A stretch of 47,896 nt of DNA from CAVRZY01 sp963725415 (GTDB taxonomy: Bacteria; Acidobacteriota; Terriglobia; Bryobacterales; Bryobacteraceae): positions 1 to 47,896 of the forward strand of contig CAVRZY010000082.1 in the NCBI GenBank assembly GCA_963725415.1. The letters are read 5' to 3'. A program made the position numbers and the translations under genes. Shown here piece after piece: positions 25,968 to 35,261 of the stretch. The notes beneath the pieces were generated by a model. It had not been told where the DNA came from. It was given only the letters and a program-made list of their open reading frames with translations, and did no database searches. Position 1 is the stretch's first letter. Each line of letters begins with the position of its first letter.

Positions 25968-28602
25968 ACTCTGGCGACGGCTCGCGCGCCTGTTTCGCCG
26001 GGAGCGGTTTGACCGCGAACTGGATGAGGAGATGCGCTTTCACTTGGAGATGAAGGCCCAGGACCACCGCGAGGCCGGCATGGACGCCCAGCAGGCGCGC
26101 TACGCGGCCCGGCGGCGGTTCGGCAACGTGACGCTGCTGAAGGAAAGGAGCCGGGAGATGTGGGGGTGGGGTTGGCTGGAGACGGTGGGACAGGATTTGA
26201 GGTTTGCGATCAGGACGCTGCAAAAGAATCCCGGGTTTGCCGCAACCGCGGTTTTGACACTGGCACTCGGAATTGGCGCGAATACGGCCATGTTCAGCGT
26301 CATCCACGCCGTATTGCTGCGTTCTCTGCCATACCCCCAGCCGGGCGAACTCGTTCGCGTCGCCCAGAAGGCGACAAACGCCGAGCTCAGCATTCCAGAG
26401 TACGAGTTCTGGAAGGAGCACAGCACCGCGTTCTCATCCGTAGCAGGCTGTCGCGGCGGGGGAGAACGGCGCCTGGTTTCGGGGACCGCGCAAGAGTGGA
26501 TCAGGGTCATGACGGTGACCATCGATTTCCTACGCACGCTGGGCGTCAACCCCGCATTGGGCCGCGAGTTCAATCCAGAAGAAACGCATGCCGGAGGCCC
26601 GCAGGCGATTGTCCTGAGCGACAGCCTGTGGCGGCGCAGCTTTGGCGCCGACCCCGACGTGCTGGGCCGAGCGGTCACGCTCGACGACGCCAGCTACACT
26701 GTCGTCGGCGTGCTGCCGCGCAGCTTCTGGTTCCCTCAGTCCGTCGATGCCTTGGTCCCGTTGCGACCCACCGGGAGTCTGAGCGACCTCGGCATGAACA
26801 CGGAGGTCATCGCACGCCTTAAGGCCGGTTTCAGCTTGCGGCAGGCCCAGGCAGAGATGGCAACTGTGACCGAGAGTTTTCGCCGCGCTTCTGCCGGACG
26901 CGTCGCGCGTGGCTATCGCGGCCTGATGGTGGTTCCCTACCAGGGTTGGCTGGTTGGCGACGTGCGTTTGAATCTGGTGTTACTTTTCGGCGCGACCGGT
27001 CTGCTGCTGCTCATCGCATGCTCGAATCTCGCCAGTTTGCTGCTCGCGCGCCTGGCGGGGCGCACCAAGGAAATCGCCGTTCGCCTGGCACTCGGAAGCA
27101 GCAGGGGTCGGCTCCTGCGGCAGTTCCTGATCGAGAACCTCTTGCTTGCCACGATGGGCATGCTGGTGGGCCTGCTGGGCGCGTACGGCTTGCTGGATGG
27201 GTTGGTGGCCCTGATTCCCTTCGATCTGCCGGCCTCCACCCCCATTCGGGTGGACAATACGGTCCTGACATTCGCGCTGGCAGTAGCTTTAGGCACGGGC
27301 CTCGCGTTCACCTTCGTCCCGTTTTTCACCGCCGCGCGCCTGAACCTTCAGGAGGCGTTGAAGGAAGCCAGCCGAACGGCCGGGACGGGGACCGCCCGTC
27401 GGCGCACGCGCAACTTTCTGGTCGTGACCGAAGTGGCGCTCTCGGCGACGTTGCTGATCGCCGCCGGACTCCTGATCCAAACCCTGTATCGTTTGCATCA
27501 GGAGCGGCTGGGCTTCACCACGCGGGGGCTTATGACGTTTGAGACGCCCTTGGCCGCCGACCGCCACCGAACCCCGGCCGCCCTCTCGGCCTTCGTAAGT
27601 ACCATGCTCGAACGGCTCCAAGCGTTGCCGGGAGTCCACAGCGTGGCAGCCACTAATCTCTTGCCACTCACCGGGTGGAGCAACCTCCCCACACAGCGTC
27701 AGGGCCATCCGGACCAGAGCATCGGCGGCATGGAGATTCGCCTGGTGACGCCTGCGTACTTTGAGGTGATGGGGATCCCGCTGCTCCGCGGGAGATCCTT
27801 CACGAGAGGTGACGCGGGCGCATCACCGCCGGTCGCTCTGGTCAACGAAACCCTGGCGCGGAGCTGGTGGCCGCGAGGCGACGCTGTTGGCGACCGCATC
27901 ATCATCGGCCGCTTCCAGGGGCAGGAGTTCCCGGAGATCAAGGACGTCCCGCGCGAGGTGGTGGGTATTGTCGCCGACACGAAGACATCAACCTTGAAAG
28001 ATCCACCGCGTCCGACCGTTTATATTCCCGCCGCGCAAGCGTCAGATGGAATTGCGCAAGGAACGTTTAACGTGGCCTGGATCGTGAGTACCAGAGGCTC
28101 AACCGGAGTGGCCGAGGAACTCCGGCGCGCGATCGCGGAAATCGACTCCCGCCAACGCGTGCGGCGATTTCGGACTATGGATGAGATTGTGGCGTCTACC
28201 ACCGCCACTTCGCGATTCGACGCGTGGCTGTTCGGGATGTTTGCCGGCTTGGCGCTCGCGCTCGCCGCTATAGGTGTCTATGGGCTGCTGTCATTCTCCG
28301 TAGCGCAACGGCGCCAGGAGATTGGGATTCGCATGGCGCTGGGGGCGAGCCGCGCTGATGTGTTCGGACTTGTCTTGAAGCAAGGCGTCGCGCTCGTAAT
28401 GATCGGTCTGGGACTGGGGCTGACGGGGGCGCTGTTTGTAACCCGTTGGTTGTCGAGCCTGCTCTACGGCGTGCGCCCCAGCGATCCGTTCAGCTTTGTT
28501 GCAGTGTCACTTGTGTTGCTCTCAGTGGGGCTGATTGCAGGCTATGTCCCTGCCCGCCGCGCCACGCGCATCGATCCTATGGAGGCTCTCCGTTATGAGT
28601 GA
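25960..28602 (+). CDS. MacB-like ABC permease (second tandem copy)
   Basis: The 880-residue uninterrupted protein has the same architecture as its neighbour: helical N-terminal domain (FDRELDEEMRFHLEMK), AVLTLALGIGANTAMFSV, periplasmic domain, helices near residues 345, 395 and 425, a second periplasmic domain and three C-terminal helices ending in RATRIDPMEALRYE. Such MacB-like permeases usually work with an ATPase in efflux or lipoprotein transport, but tandem orphan versions without ATPase are a hallmark of Acidobacteriota and their substrate is unknown. The end sequence overlaps another MSELWRRL start, a remnant of a third copy. Confidence 0.92.
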   Translation: MSELWRRLARLFRRERFDRELDEEMRFHLEMKAQDHREAGMDAQQARYAARRRFGNVTLLKERSREMWGWGWLETVGQDLRFAIRTLQKNPGFAATAVLTLALGIGANTAMFSVIHAVLLRSLPYPQPGELVRVAQKATNAELSIPEYEFWKEHSTAFSSVAGCRGGGERRLVSGTAQEWIRVMTVTIDFLRTLGVNPALGREFNPEETHAGGPQAIVLSDSLWRRSFGADPDVLGRAVTLDDASYTVVGVLPRSFWFPQSVDALVPLRPTGSLSDLGMNTEVIARLKAGFSLRQAQAEMATVTESFRRASAGRVARGYRGLMVVPYQGWLVGDVRLNLVLLFGATGLLLLIACSNLASLLLARLAGRTKEIAVRLALGSSRGRLLRQFLIENLLLATMGMLVGLLGAYGLLDGLVALIPFDLPASTPIRVDNTVLTFALAVALGTGLAFTFVPFFTAARLNLQEALKEASRTAGTGTARRRTRNFLVVTEVALSATLLIAAGLLIQTLYRLHQERLGFTTRGLMTFETPLAADRHRTPAALSAFVSTMLERLQALPGVHSVAATNLLPLTGWSNLPTQRQGHPDQSIGGMEIRLVTPAYFEVMGIPLLRGRSFTRGDAGASPPVALVNETLARSWWPRGDAVGDRIIIGRFQGQEFPEIKDVPREVVGIVADTKTSTLKDPPRPTVYIPAAQASDGIAQGTFNVAWIVSTRGSTGVAEELRRAIAEIDSRQRVRRFRTMDEIVASTTATSRFDAWLFGMFAGLALALAAIGVYGLLSFSVAQRRQEIGIRMALGASRADVFGLVLKQGVALVMIGLGLGLTGALFVTRWLSSLLYGVRPSDPFSFVAVSLVLLSVGLIAGYVPARRATRIDPMEALRYE

Positions 28603-28665
28603 GCTCTGGCGTCGTCTGCAGGTCCTAAGCTCGACCCCATAGTGGCCTTGCGGTATTGGAGGTTC
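28595..28665 (+). pseudogene. Scar of a third permease gene: first ~10 codons joined to last ~10
   Basis: ATG 28595 overlaps the second permease's stop exactly as at the first junction and begins MSELWRRLQVL. It then jumps, out of frame, to a sequence reading LDPIVALRYW (28630-28659), matching the permease C-terminal signature IDPMEALRYE. Everything between is gone. A deletion between tandem copies would leave this footprint. Confidence 0.7.
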
Positions 28666-28828
28666 GCCGGGCAGGGCGGAACGGACCATATGCGACGCTG
28701 GCCGGGGCCATCTGGACCGGAAACTCCACTGGAACGGCCCGAAAGGAGGCCGACCGGTGTATACTCGGAGCTACCGGGGAGGGTAAAGGTAACCAGCCCC
28801 GCAACTCCCAAAAAGGAGACACACCACC

Positions 28829-29422
28829 ATGGCGAAGACTGCTCGGAAAACCCCAGGAAGCAAGGAAACAGAATCTCCGCACGCCCCCCAGGGGTTCACG
28901 CGGCTTGAGAAGAACATTTTGATCTCGAAGGGACTGTCGGAGCAGGAAATCGGGCGCCTGGTTGAAATGGGCGTCAGCGGGAAGGAGGACCTCAAACTGG
29001 TCGGGGATGCCGGCACGCTGGCGGAGCTGGCGGGCCTGCGTTGCGAGGTGGCGGAGCGAGTCATGTCCTGGGCCCTCGGCGCAGCCGCCGTCCCAGCGAA
29101 AGACAAGATCGTGGTGCAGTCTGGCGACATAGTCCTGTGCGTTCACTGCAATACCAAGCAGCCCAAGGACTACAAGAGCGGCGACCTGTGCGTGGCGTGC
29201 GGCAAGCAGGCCGAACCGATCATGGCCTGCTTCTGGTGCGGGTCCACGGGACCGGGCAGGTTCTGCCGCCAGTGCGGGGCCGAGTTTGTTCCCACGGCGG
29301 AGCTGGAGCTCGGAATCCTGCTCAAGCGGGAAGGAGTCCCCAAGAACGAGATCCCCGAAAAGCTGCGGCGGATGGACCAGGCCGAAAAGGACGTGCTCTG
29401 GGGCCGCGCTCGGCGCTACTGA
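28829..29422 (+). CDS. Double zinc-ribbon protein with N-terminal helical domain, unknown function
   Basis: It encodes 197 residues. Residues ~22-85 form a predicted helical domain (FTRLEKNILISKGLSEQEI…) that could be a helix-hairpin-type fold. Residues 104-149 contain four CxxC pairs (C104/C107, C121/C124, C134/C137, C146/C149), giving two zinc ribbons. A helical tail follows (LLKREGVPKNEIPEKLRRMD). There is no signal peptide or membrane segment, so it is cytosolic. AAAAAGGAGA gives a strong ribosome-binding site. The zinc-ribbon block and tail recur with nearly the same spacing in the next gene, so the two share a module. I do not recognise a described family. Confidence 0.85.
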   Translation: MAKTARKTPGSKETESPHAPQGFTRLEKNILISKGLSEQEIGRLVEMGVSGKEDLKLVGDAGTLAELAGLRCEVAERVMSWALGAAAVPAKDKIVVQSGDIVLCVHCNTKQPKDYKSGDLCVACGKQAEPIMACFWCGSTGPGRFCRQCGAEFVPTAELELGILLKREGVPKNEIPEKLRRMDQAEKDVLWGRARRY

Positions 29423-29513
29423 GTCTGACCACACGGGCTGGCCGCATCCGGCGGGACGACTGTGCGTCTCAGGCGCGGAACGGCCAGGTCGTTCTTCCTG
29501 TAGAGGGTGAACC

Positions 29514-32047
29514 GTGGAGCGAGCGGTCTGCGAACAATGCGGTCAGTGGCAGCCCCGGGACTGGGCGGCCGGGGACCTGTGCGTGGCGTGCGGCGCTTCA
29601 GTCCGCCGCGAAGTCCGATGTGCGTGGTGCGCCGAGTGGATTCCGGCCGGCAGGTTCTGCCGGACCTGCGGCTGCGAAGTTGTCCGCCCGGAGCAGTACG
29701 GGCCGGCGCGGATGCTGAAAAGCGCCGGGGTTGACCGCTTCTCCCTTGCCCAGCGTCTTCGGGAGCTCGATCCGGAGCAGGCCGGCAACCTGGCGCGAAT
29801 ATATAACGCACAGCTCGCTGTGGTGGCGCGGCGCGTCGAGGAGCTGCGGCTGTGCGAAAGCTGTCTGCTCCAAAAAGGATTCTCGAAGCGCCTGGAAGAA
29901 GAACTGGTCCCGCAACTGCCCATGGAGAAAGAGCCCTGGCGGCGCTGGCCGCAGGGCCGACCGGCCCTCTTGATGCCAGGCCGGAGGCGCTCCCCGAAAT
30001 TGCGCAGCGGAGCCCGCTTGTCATCGCCCGGACGCTCGCGTCGATCGCGCTCCTCCGGATGGGGTATTTCGAAGGAACCTTCGCCGCCGCGTGCCAGGCG
30101 TTGGGAAGCGACGATTCGGAGCTGGCGCTGGAAGCGGCACTAGCGTTTGCACACTGGCGGGTGAGGCTCTACCCATGGCGTCTGTGGCGGTCGGATCACA
30201 GCGCTTTGGGAATTGAGTGGCGACGGCTGGCCGAAGTCGCGGGCGCCGTGCTCGACGGATCACCGTTGCGGCCATGGGCGGCCGCTGCGGTGACACTGGC
30301 ATTGTGCGGCGCCTATGGAGTAGCGCCGGAGCCCGGTGAGGAGCAAGCGCCGGATTGGCTGCGAACGGAACTCCGCGCGGGGCTCTCGTCCCGGGACCCG
30401 GACCTGCGCTTTACCTGCGCCATGGCGCTGGGAGAAGACCAAATCGTCGCTCGGGCGCTGGATTCGGCGGATGCGCAACAGAGAATCGTGGCGCGCAGGT
30501 TCCTGGCTAGGAACAACTCGCCGGCGATCGCGCCGCTCCTGATCGAGGGACCGCATGAGATTCGTGCAGAGATCCTGGCCAATCTCCGGGAGCCCTTGCC
30601 TGATGCGCTGGTCGAGCTGGTGCTGCGTGCGGTCGAGCAGGGCGACCAGGCGATTCGGGAGAACGGGGTTCGGCTGCTGCTGCCCAGTCTGACGGAGCCG
30701 ATCGTGGAGCGGATCGTCCGCCTCGCTCAGCGGGAAGGCGACCTGAAGGTGTTCGAGATGCTGCTCCGCTCCGAACGCCTGCCGGCTGCGCAGAAGGTCG
30801 TTCGCGCGATCATCAAGGCGGGCTTGTTCGAGACTCTTCGTGGGCCTTTTGTCCGGTCGCCGGAACACGTCGATTTCGCCGATGAAGCCGTGTCGCAGCT
30901 CGCGGCGAAGGGCGATCCGGCGGCGCTCAAACAGCTCATTGCCATCGCGGACGGGCAGCTCGACAAGCTTGCCAGGGATGAACCTGCCAGCGGGCCGCAG
31001 CACGGAGCCGGGGTGGCCCGCGTTCTCGCCCGCATCGCGTTTGGTTCCGGCCCCGCCGAGATCCGATGGAGCGCCTACCGGGTGCTTGACCGCTGCGATC
31101 GGCGGCAGTGGGACTGGCTGAGTCCCTCAGGAATCCAGGAACTGTTTGGGAATCCGGCCGGGCTGCTCACGGCGACCTTGCCATTGCTGGAGGAAGGTAA
31201 ATCTGACCCAATCTGCGGCAAGCTTCTGGAGAAGCTGTCCGGCCGCTGGGCCGAGATGGGGGGAGCCTTCATGGCGGATCGGGCGGTGCTGGAGGACTTC
31301 ATCGGCGCGCTCCGGCCACTGGCGAGCCCCCAATTCCGCGGTGAAACGCAGCACCAGGCTCAGGCAGCTGGGCTTCTGGTGGCGCTGGCGGTGAGCTGTC
31401 CAAGCGCAGCTCTGCCGGCCCTGGCCGCGCTGCTGCACGATTACGGTTCCGAATGGGAATGCCGGGATGTCGCGGGCGATCTTTTGGCGGAATACGATGT
31501 GCTCGCCCGGCGAATTGGACGCCAGGCGTCGCTGGCGGCGGAACTGGCCGATGCCCTCGTCACGATGCTTGGCAACACTGCGCTCCAGCACCGGTATATT
31601 CCCGCAATCCAGTTGCTGGCGAGGCTGGCGCAAGACCATGCCGGGCTCCGGAAAGAGATTGCCGCGCGCACTGCTTCGATTCTGACGAACCGGGACCGGG
31701 GGGACCGCGATCTCAAGCTGCCGCTGGACAACCTCGCGAACGCGGTGGAGTTCAAGGAGGAATCCGAAGGCCAGGTCCAGGAAGAGCACCAGGAGTCGTC
31801 GCTGCCGCCCGAGGTCCTGGACAACCTGGTCATCCTCCCCGAGGCGCCGCTGAAGACCCTGGCCCAGTACGTTGCTTTCATGAAGGCTATGGGTACGGCC
31901 GCGGATCCGATGGCGACTATGGCGAGCCACGGCATGACGCAGGACTCTTTTGTAGAGTGCATGTCACTCTGGGGCGAGGTGCTTGGGAGCAACGACGAAA
32001 TCGCACTTCGCTACAGCCGGCTGATGACGCCGGAGGTGCGCTGGTAG
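29514..32047 (+). CDS. Zinc-ribbon protein with long helical-repeat domain, one frameshift
   Basis: The reconstructed protein has about 845 residues. Residues 6-52 hold four CxxC pairs (C6/C9, C23/C26, C36/C39, C49/C52), paralogous to those of the preceding gene. A helical stretch and a further CESC motif (~residue 118) follow. From ~140 to the end there is an Ala/Leu-rich all-helical region resembling HEAT/ARM-type repeats (SPAIAPLLIEGPHEIRAEIL, and others). One C is missing from the run at 29935-29937; restoring it joins …PMEKEP to LAALAAGPTGPL. Start GTG 29514 has GAGGG upstream. A scaffold or binding role with its neighbour is possible, but no enzyme motif is visible. Function unknown. 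Confidence 0.8.
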
Positions 32048-32161
32048 ATCCTTTTGGGGTGCCCCGGGCTGCTTGGTACTACCGGCTCGTGCTGGCGGAG
32101 AGTCATGTTGGTCCGAGACTAGCGATATGGTGCGGCGCCACGCCGATGGCCCGGTAAGTCT

Positions 32162-32689
32162 TCAGTCCCGCAGCACGATGCCGCAACGGGGACATTGCCT
32201 CATCGATAGAGTCCGCCCGAGGTTCCGCCGGCAGTTCGGACATCGCCAGTTCAGAAGACCGAGTGGGATTACGATAGCTGCCACGATCAGCGCCCCAGCC
32301 AGGAGGCGCTCTCGCGGAATACCAAACAGGGTGGGCCAGTCCTGCTCCATCGCAAAGCGTAGAGCTATCAGCATCAACAGTGCCGAGATCAGCAGGAACG
32401 CGAGCACACGCTGGCGCGCACGGAGGCGTTCAAACTTGTCCTGGATACCTGGGAGACGCCACTCCGCATGCGTGGGTTCCGCAGTCGGCGTTGCATTCGC
32501 AAACCATAAGCGCCTGGAAACTGCCGCACCGATCATCAACCCGAGTACTCCGACACCAATGATGGCCAACCCACCGGCGCCGAGGTATGCCGCCAGGATC
32601 ATCGCAGCGATGCCCAGAAAAACAGTGAGCAGGGCGCTGTGGAGCACACTGTATAGCAAGGCAGCAGCAGTGATTATTCGCTTGGGCAT
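32162..32689 (-). CDS. Membrane protein with C-terminal zinc ribbon
   Basis: Starting at MPKRIITAAALLYSV (ATG 32689), it has about 175 residues. Two hydrophobic helices (~6-30, ~38-60), a charged central segment (KFERLRARQRV) and two more helices (~105-150) precede a cytosolic CPNC…CPRC zinc ribbon at the end. A longer frame begins at 32785 but would overlap the divergent hpnB start, so I prefer 32689. I do not recognise the family. Confidence 0.65.
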   Translation of the reverse strand: MPKRIITAAALLYSVLHSALLTVFLGIAAMILAAYLGAGGLAIIGVGVLGLMIGAAVSRRLWFANATPTAEPTHAEWRLPGIQDKFERLRARQRVLAFLLISALLMLIALRFAMEQDWPTLFGIPRERLLAGALIVAAIVIPLGLLNWRCPNCRRNLGRTLSMRQCPRCGIVLRD

Positions 32690-32779
32690 CGACTCTAATG
32701 GTAGCGGCTCCACTGTTCGATCCGCACCCTTCCAATTACCCGCCGCTTGTGCCATCATTGACCGTAGAAAGCGGTCTGT

Positions 32780-33934
32780 GTGCACATTCTCGCCGAACTC
32801 GCCGCGGCCCTCAGCTTCCTGATCTGGCTGTACCTGCTTGTTGGCAGAGGCCGTTTCTGGCGTTTCCGCGAGCCCATCCCCGCCCTCAGCCTCAGCGCCC
32901 CGCGATCCGTGGCCGTAGTGATTCCTGCGCGTAACGAGGCCGTTTTCGTCGCTCCGGCGCTAGCCTCCATCCTCAACCAGGATTACTCGGGCCCCCTGCA
33001 CATCGTCCTGGTTGACGACCACAGCGTCGATGGCACTGCCGAAATGGCACTGGAAGCGGCCCGCAAAGCCGGCCGCCCCGAGCTGCTTACAGTACTCCGC
33101 TCCGCGCCGCTTCCCCCAGGCTGGACGGGTAAACTCTGGGCCCTCTCCCAGGGGATCCGCGAGGCCGCCCGCGGCACGCCCGATTACGTTCTCCTCACCG
33201 ATGCGGATATCCTGCACGCGCCCGACGAGCTCTCTAGACTCGTGGCTCTGGCTGAGGCCGGCGGATACCATTTGGTTTCCCTGATGGTCAGGTTGCGCTG
33301 CGAATCCTTTGCCGAGCGCGCACTGATCCCCGCATTCGTGTTCTTCTTCTTCAAGCTCTACCCGCCTGCCTGGATCGCCAACCCCCTCCGTTCGACGGCC
33401 GGCGCGGCCGGCGGCTGCATCCTCCTGCACCCCTCCGCCCTCGCGCGCATCGGCGGGATCGACTCGATTCGAGGGGCTCTCATCGACGATTGTGCCCTCG
33501 CCAGGGCCGTCAAGGATGCGGGCGGGAAGCTGTGGCTGGGTCTGGCCTCCCAAACTCGCAGCCTGCGCCAGTACCCAACGCTGCGCGACATCGGCCGCAT
33601 GATCTCCAGGACCGCGTTCAGCCAGCTCAAGCACTCCCCGCTGCTTCTGCTGGCCACTCTCGCCGGCATGTTGATGACCTACCTTCTCCCGCCCCTCCTG
33701 TTACTCTCTGCTAAACCAACCGCCGTCGCGCTTGGCGGACTCGCCTGGATTCTCATGATGCTGGCCTACACTCCCGCTTTGAGCTTCTACCGCCGCTCCC
33801 CCCTCTGGGCGCCCCTACTCCCGCTGGTCGCTGCCTTCTACAGCGCCGCCACTATCCATTCTGCCCTCCGATACTACCGAGGCCTCGGCGCTCCCTGGAA
33901 AGGCCGAATCCAGGACGCTAAGCCTGGCTCGTGA
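32780..33934 (+). CDS. hpnB: Hopanoid-associated family 2 glycosyltransferase (HpnB-like)
   Basis: The 384-residue protein starts with one membrane helix, followed by a GT-A domain with AVVIPARNE, VDDHS and the DTD-like LTDADI. Then come FVFFFFKLYPP, TAGAAGGCILL, the catalytic-type RGALIDDCALA and SLRQYPTL. Two or three membrane helices end it (LLATLAGMLMTYLLPPLLL onward). This order is characteristic of HpnB, which is linked to hopanoid lipid synthesis. Start GTG 32780 lies just before the hydrophobic segment. No other hpn gene is in the window, so the hopanoid link comes only from the family. Confidence 0.85.
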   Translation: MHILAELAAALSFLIWLYLLVGRGRFWRFREPIPALSLSAPRSVAVVIPARNEAVFVAPALASILNQDYSGPLHIVLVDDHSVDGTAEMALEAARKAGRPELLTVLRSAPLPPGWTGKLWALSQGIREAARGTPDYVLLTDADILHAPDELSRLVALAEAGGYHLVSLMVRLRCESFAERALIPAFVFFFFKLYPPAWIANPLRSTAGAAGGCILLHPSALARIGGIDSIRGALIDDCALARAVKDAGGKLWLGLASQTRSLRQYPTLRDIGRMISRTAFSQLKHSPLLLLATLAGMLMTYLLPPLLLLSAKPTAVALGGLAWILMMLAYTPALSFYRRSPLWAPLLPLVAAFYSAATIHSALRYYRGLGAPWKGRIQDAKPGS

Positions 33935-34024
33935 CCCCGGCTTCCACGTCGAGACACCCCTCGAAGACGCGCAGCAACGAACAGGGACAGTCCGCCCATG
34001 AGGCTGCGCTTCACCCGCCGGGAT

Positions 34025-34099
34025 GAAAATCGGGTACAGGCAACGGTGTCCACGCGCAAAGGGCGCTTGGGACACCGAAGCCTGTCCGCCGATTTTCGA
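34025..34099. repeat. REP-like hairpin
   Basis: Inverted repeats GAAAATCGGGTACAGGCAACGGTGTCC (shortened here: core GGGTACAGGC) at 34025-34051 and the partner ending in GCCTGTCCGCCGATTTTC at about 34070-34098 form an imperfect long stem. The core is shared with the elements at 2543 and 22805. It lies between hpnB and the end of the convergent secreted-protein gene and may also terminate both. The rest of 33935-34171 shows nothing else. Confidence 0.7.
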
Positions 34100-34171
34100 G
34101 GGAGGCCGTGAGCGCGGGAGAGACGCCCCTGATCACGTCGCGAGCAGCAGACAGCGCTCTCCGCGCGCGCC

Positions 34172-34918
34172 CTACTTCTTGGTTTCCGGAGCGGGCTTGG
34201 CGGGGCGTTTGAAGGTGAGCGGCAGGGTGTTGCCGCCCTGGGTCCATTCACCGGCCAGCTCGGTGGCCTCCTTGTTCAGCTTGCCCACGTAGGAACCGCC
34301 GACCATCCGCAGCTCGAAGCGGAGAGAGGCGCCGTCAATGGCAATGCCGGAAAGCGGCAGGTCTGAAGCGCCCTGATCCAGGCTGTCCAGCGTGCCTTGG
34401 GCCGTTCCATCGGCGGCCTTGGAGAACTTGGTAACCAGCCGCAAGGACTGCCCACCCGCGCTCAAGGTCCCTTCCCAAGTGCCCTCGAACTCCTTGGTGA
34501 GCGGGCTGCTCTTGGGCGGCAGTTGCACGTTGGCTTCTCCGGTGCGCTTCATCTGGAAAGGAACGACTCCGGCGGGGACCGTAACATTACCGGAGACCGA
34601 CTTGCCGTCCTCGGAGAGCTTCCCTTCGAAGACCGGCTTGCCGGGGATCCCCTCGATCTCGAAGGAGACCGAGTTGTCCTTCACGGTAATGTTGATCAGG
34701 GGGACATTCTTCAAGTTCTGGATGGGGGCATCGAGATCGCCGATCCACTCCCCTTTCTCGTTCTTGGCCAAATCCACACTGATGTTGATCTCGCGATCGG
34801 GCGCCTGGACAGTGCCCTCCCAGTGGCCGGAGGGATTGGGTTGCGCCTGGGCCATCAGCACAGGCAGGCAGAAGGTGAGAAGCAGAACAACTTGGGTGGT
34901 TCGCAGCACAGTTTTCAT
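34172..34918 (-). CDS. Secreted protein with two tandem beta-rich repeats
   Basis: It encodes 248 residues with a signal peptide (LLLTFCLPVLMAQAQ). The mature protein consists of two similar ~100-residue units, beginning GHWEGTVQAP (about residue 31) and GTWEGTLSAG (about residue 146). Each has the pattern W-x-G-T, a LDSLDQG/LDAPIQN turn, a PL-x-x-I-x-I strand, an F-E-x strand and a final FKR/MKR. This lipocalin- or avidin-like beta-barrel unit is often seen at the N-terminus of secreted serine hydrolases; here it stands alone and duplicated, so a binding role is inferred. The end is rich in Lys and Pro. Confidence 0.75.
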   Translation of the reverse strand: MKTVLRTTQVVLLLTFCLPVLMAQAQPNPSGHWEGTVQAPDREINISVDLAKNEKGEWIGDLDAPIQNLKNVPLINITVKDNSVSFEIEGIPGKPVFEGKLSEDGKSVSGNVTVPAGVVPFQMKRTGEANVQLPPKSSPLTKEFEGTWEGTLSAGGQSLRLVTKFSKAADGTAQGTLDSLDQGASDLPLSGIAIDGASLRFELRMVGGSYVGKLNKEATELAGEWTQGGNTLPLTFKRPAKPAPETKK

Positions 34919-34947
34919 TTTCGTTCTTCAGCGGATTGTTACTCTTA

Positions 34948-35211
34948 TCAGGTTTCGACCTCGACCGATTGTAGCAATACGCCGGTCGAGTTCGGGTCGC
35001 ACAGATCGTCGGAGACCGTGACCCGGAGTTCGGCGCCTTCGGCCAGGGTGCCGACGGCGGCGATTTCGAAGTGTTCCCGCAGGTGATCCGCCCCGATGGA
35101 GGCCAGGGCGCCGATCAGCACCTCGACGCCGACGATCTTCCGCGCCGAATTCTGGCGCGCGATCGCCTCGATCTTCTGGATCAGGTCTTCGATGAGTCCG
35201 GATTCGTGCAT
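34948..35211 (-). CDS. HypA-like nickel chaperone lacking the zinc-binding domain
   Basis: The 87-residue protein begins MHESG, which matches the nickel-binding Met-His-Glu start of HypA, and continues with a HypA-like first domain (IEAIARQNSARKIVGVEVLIGALASIGADHLREHF). The C-terminal part lacks the two CxxC zinc pairs of ordinary HypA; a single Cys remains (SDDLCDPNS). It should aid nickel insertion into the hydrogenase large subunit encoded just upstream. I chose ATG 35211 because it yields the conserved MHE; a longer frame begins at 35256 inside the repeat. It is the last gene of the hydrogenase operon. Confidence 0.7.
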   Translation of the reverse strand: MHESGLIEDLIQKIEAIARQNSARKIVGVEVLIGALASIGADHLREHFEIAAVGTLAEGAELRVTVSDDLCDPNSTGVLLQSVEVET

Positions 35212-35221
35212 AAAGACAGTT

Positions 35222-35261
35222 TCGCGCAAAGGCGCCGAGGTCACGCAAAGGCGCAAAGGGA
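35222..35261. repeat. CGCAAAGGCGC-type short repeat at gene end
   Basis: Three degenerate copies of CGCAAAGGCG follow each other here. They provide the last codons of the maturation protease (NSLCAFA) and precede the HypA-like start. Similar words occur at 19277-19312 and 37007-37045. Confidence 0.55.
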
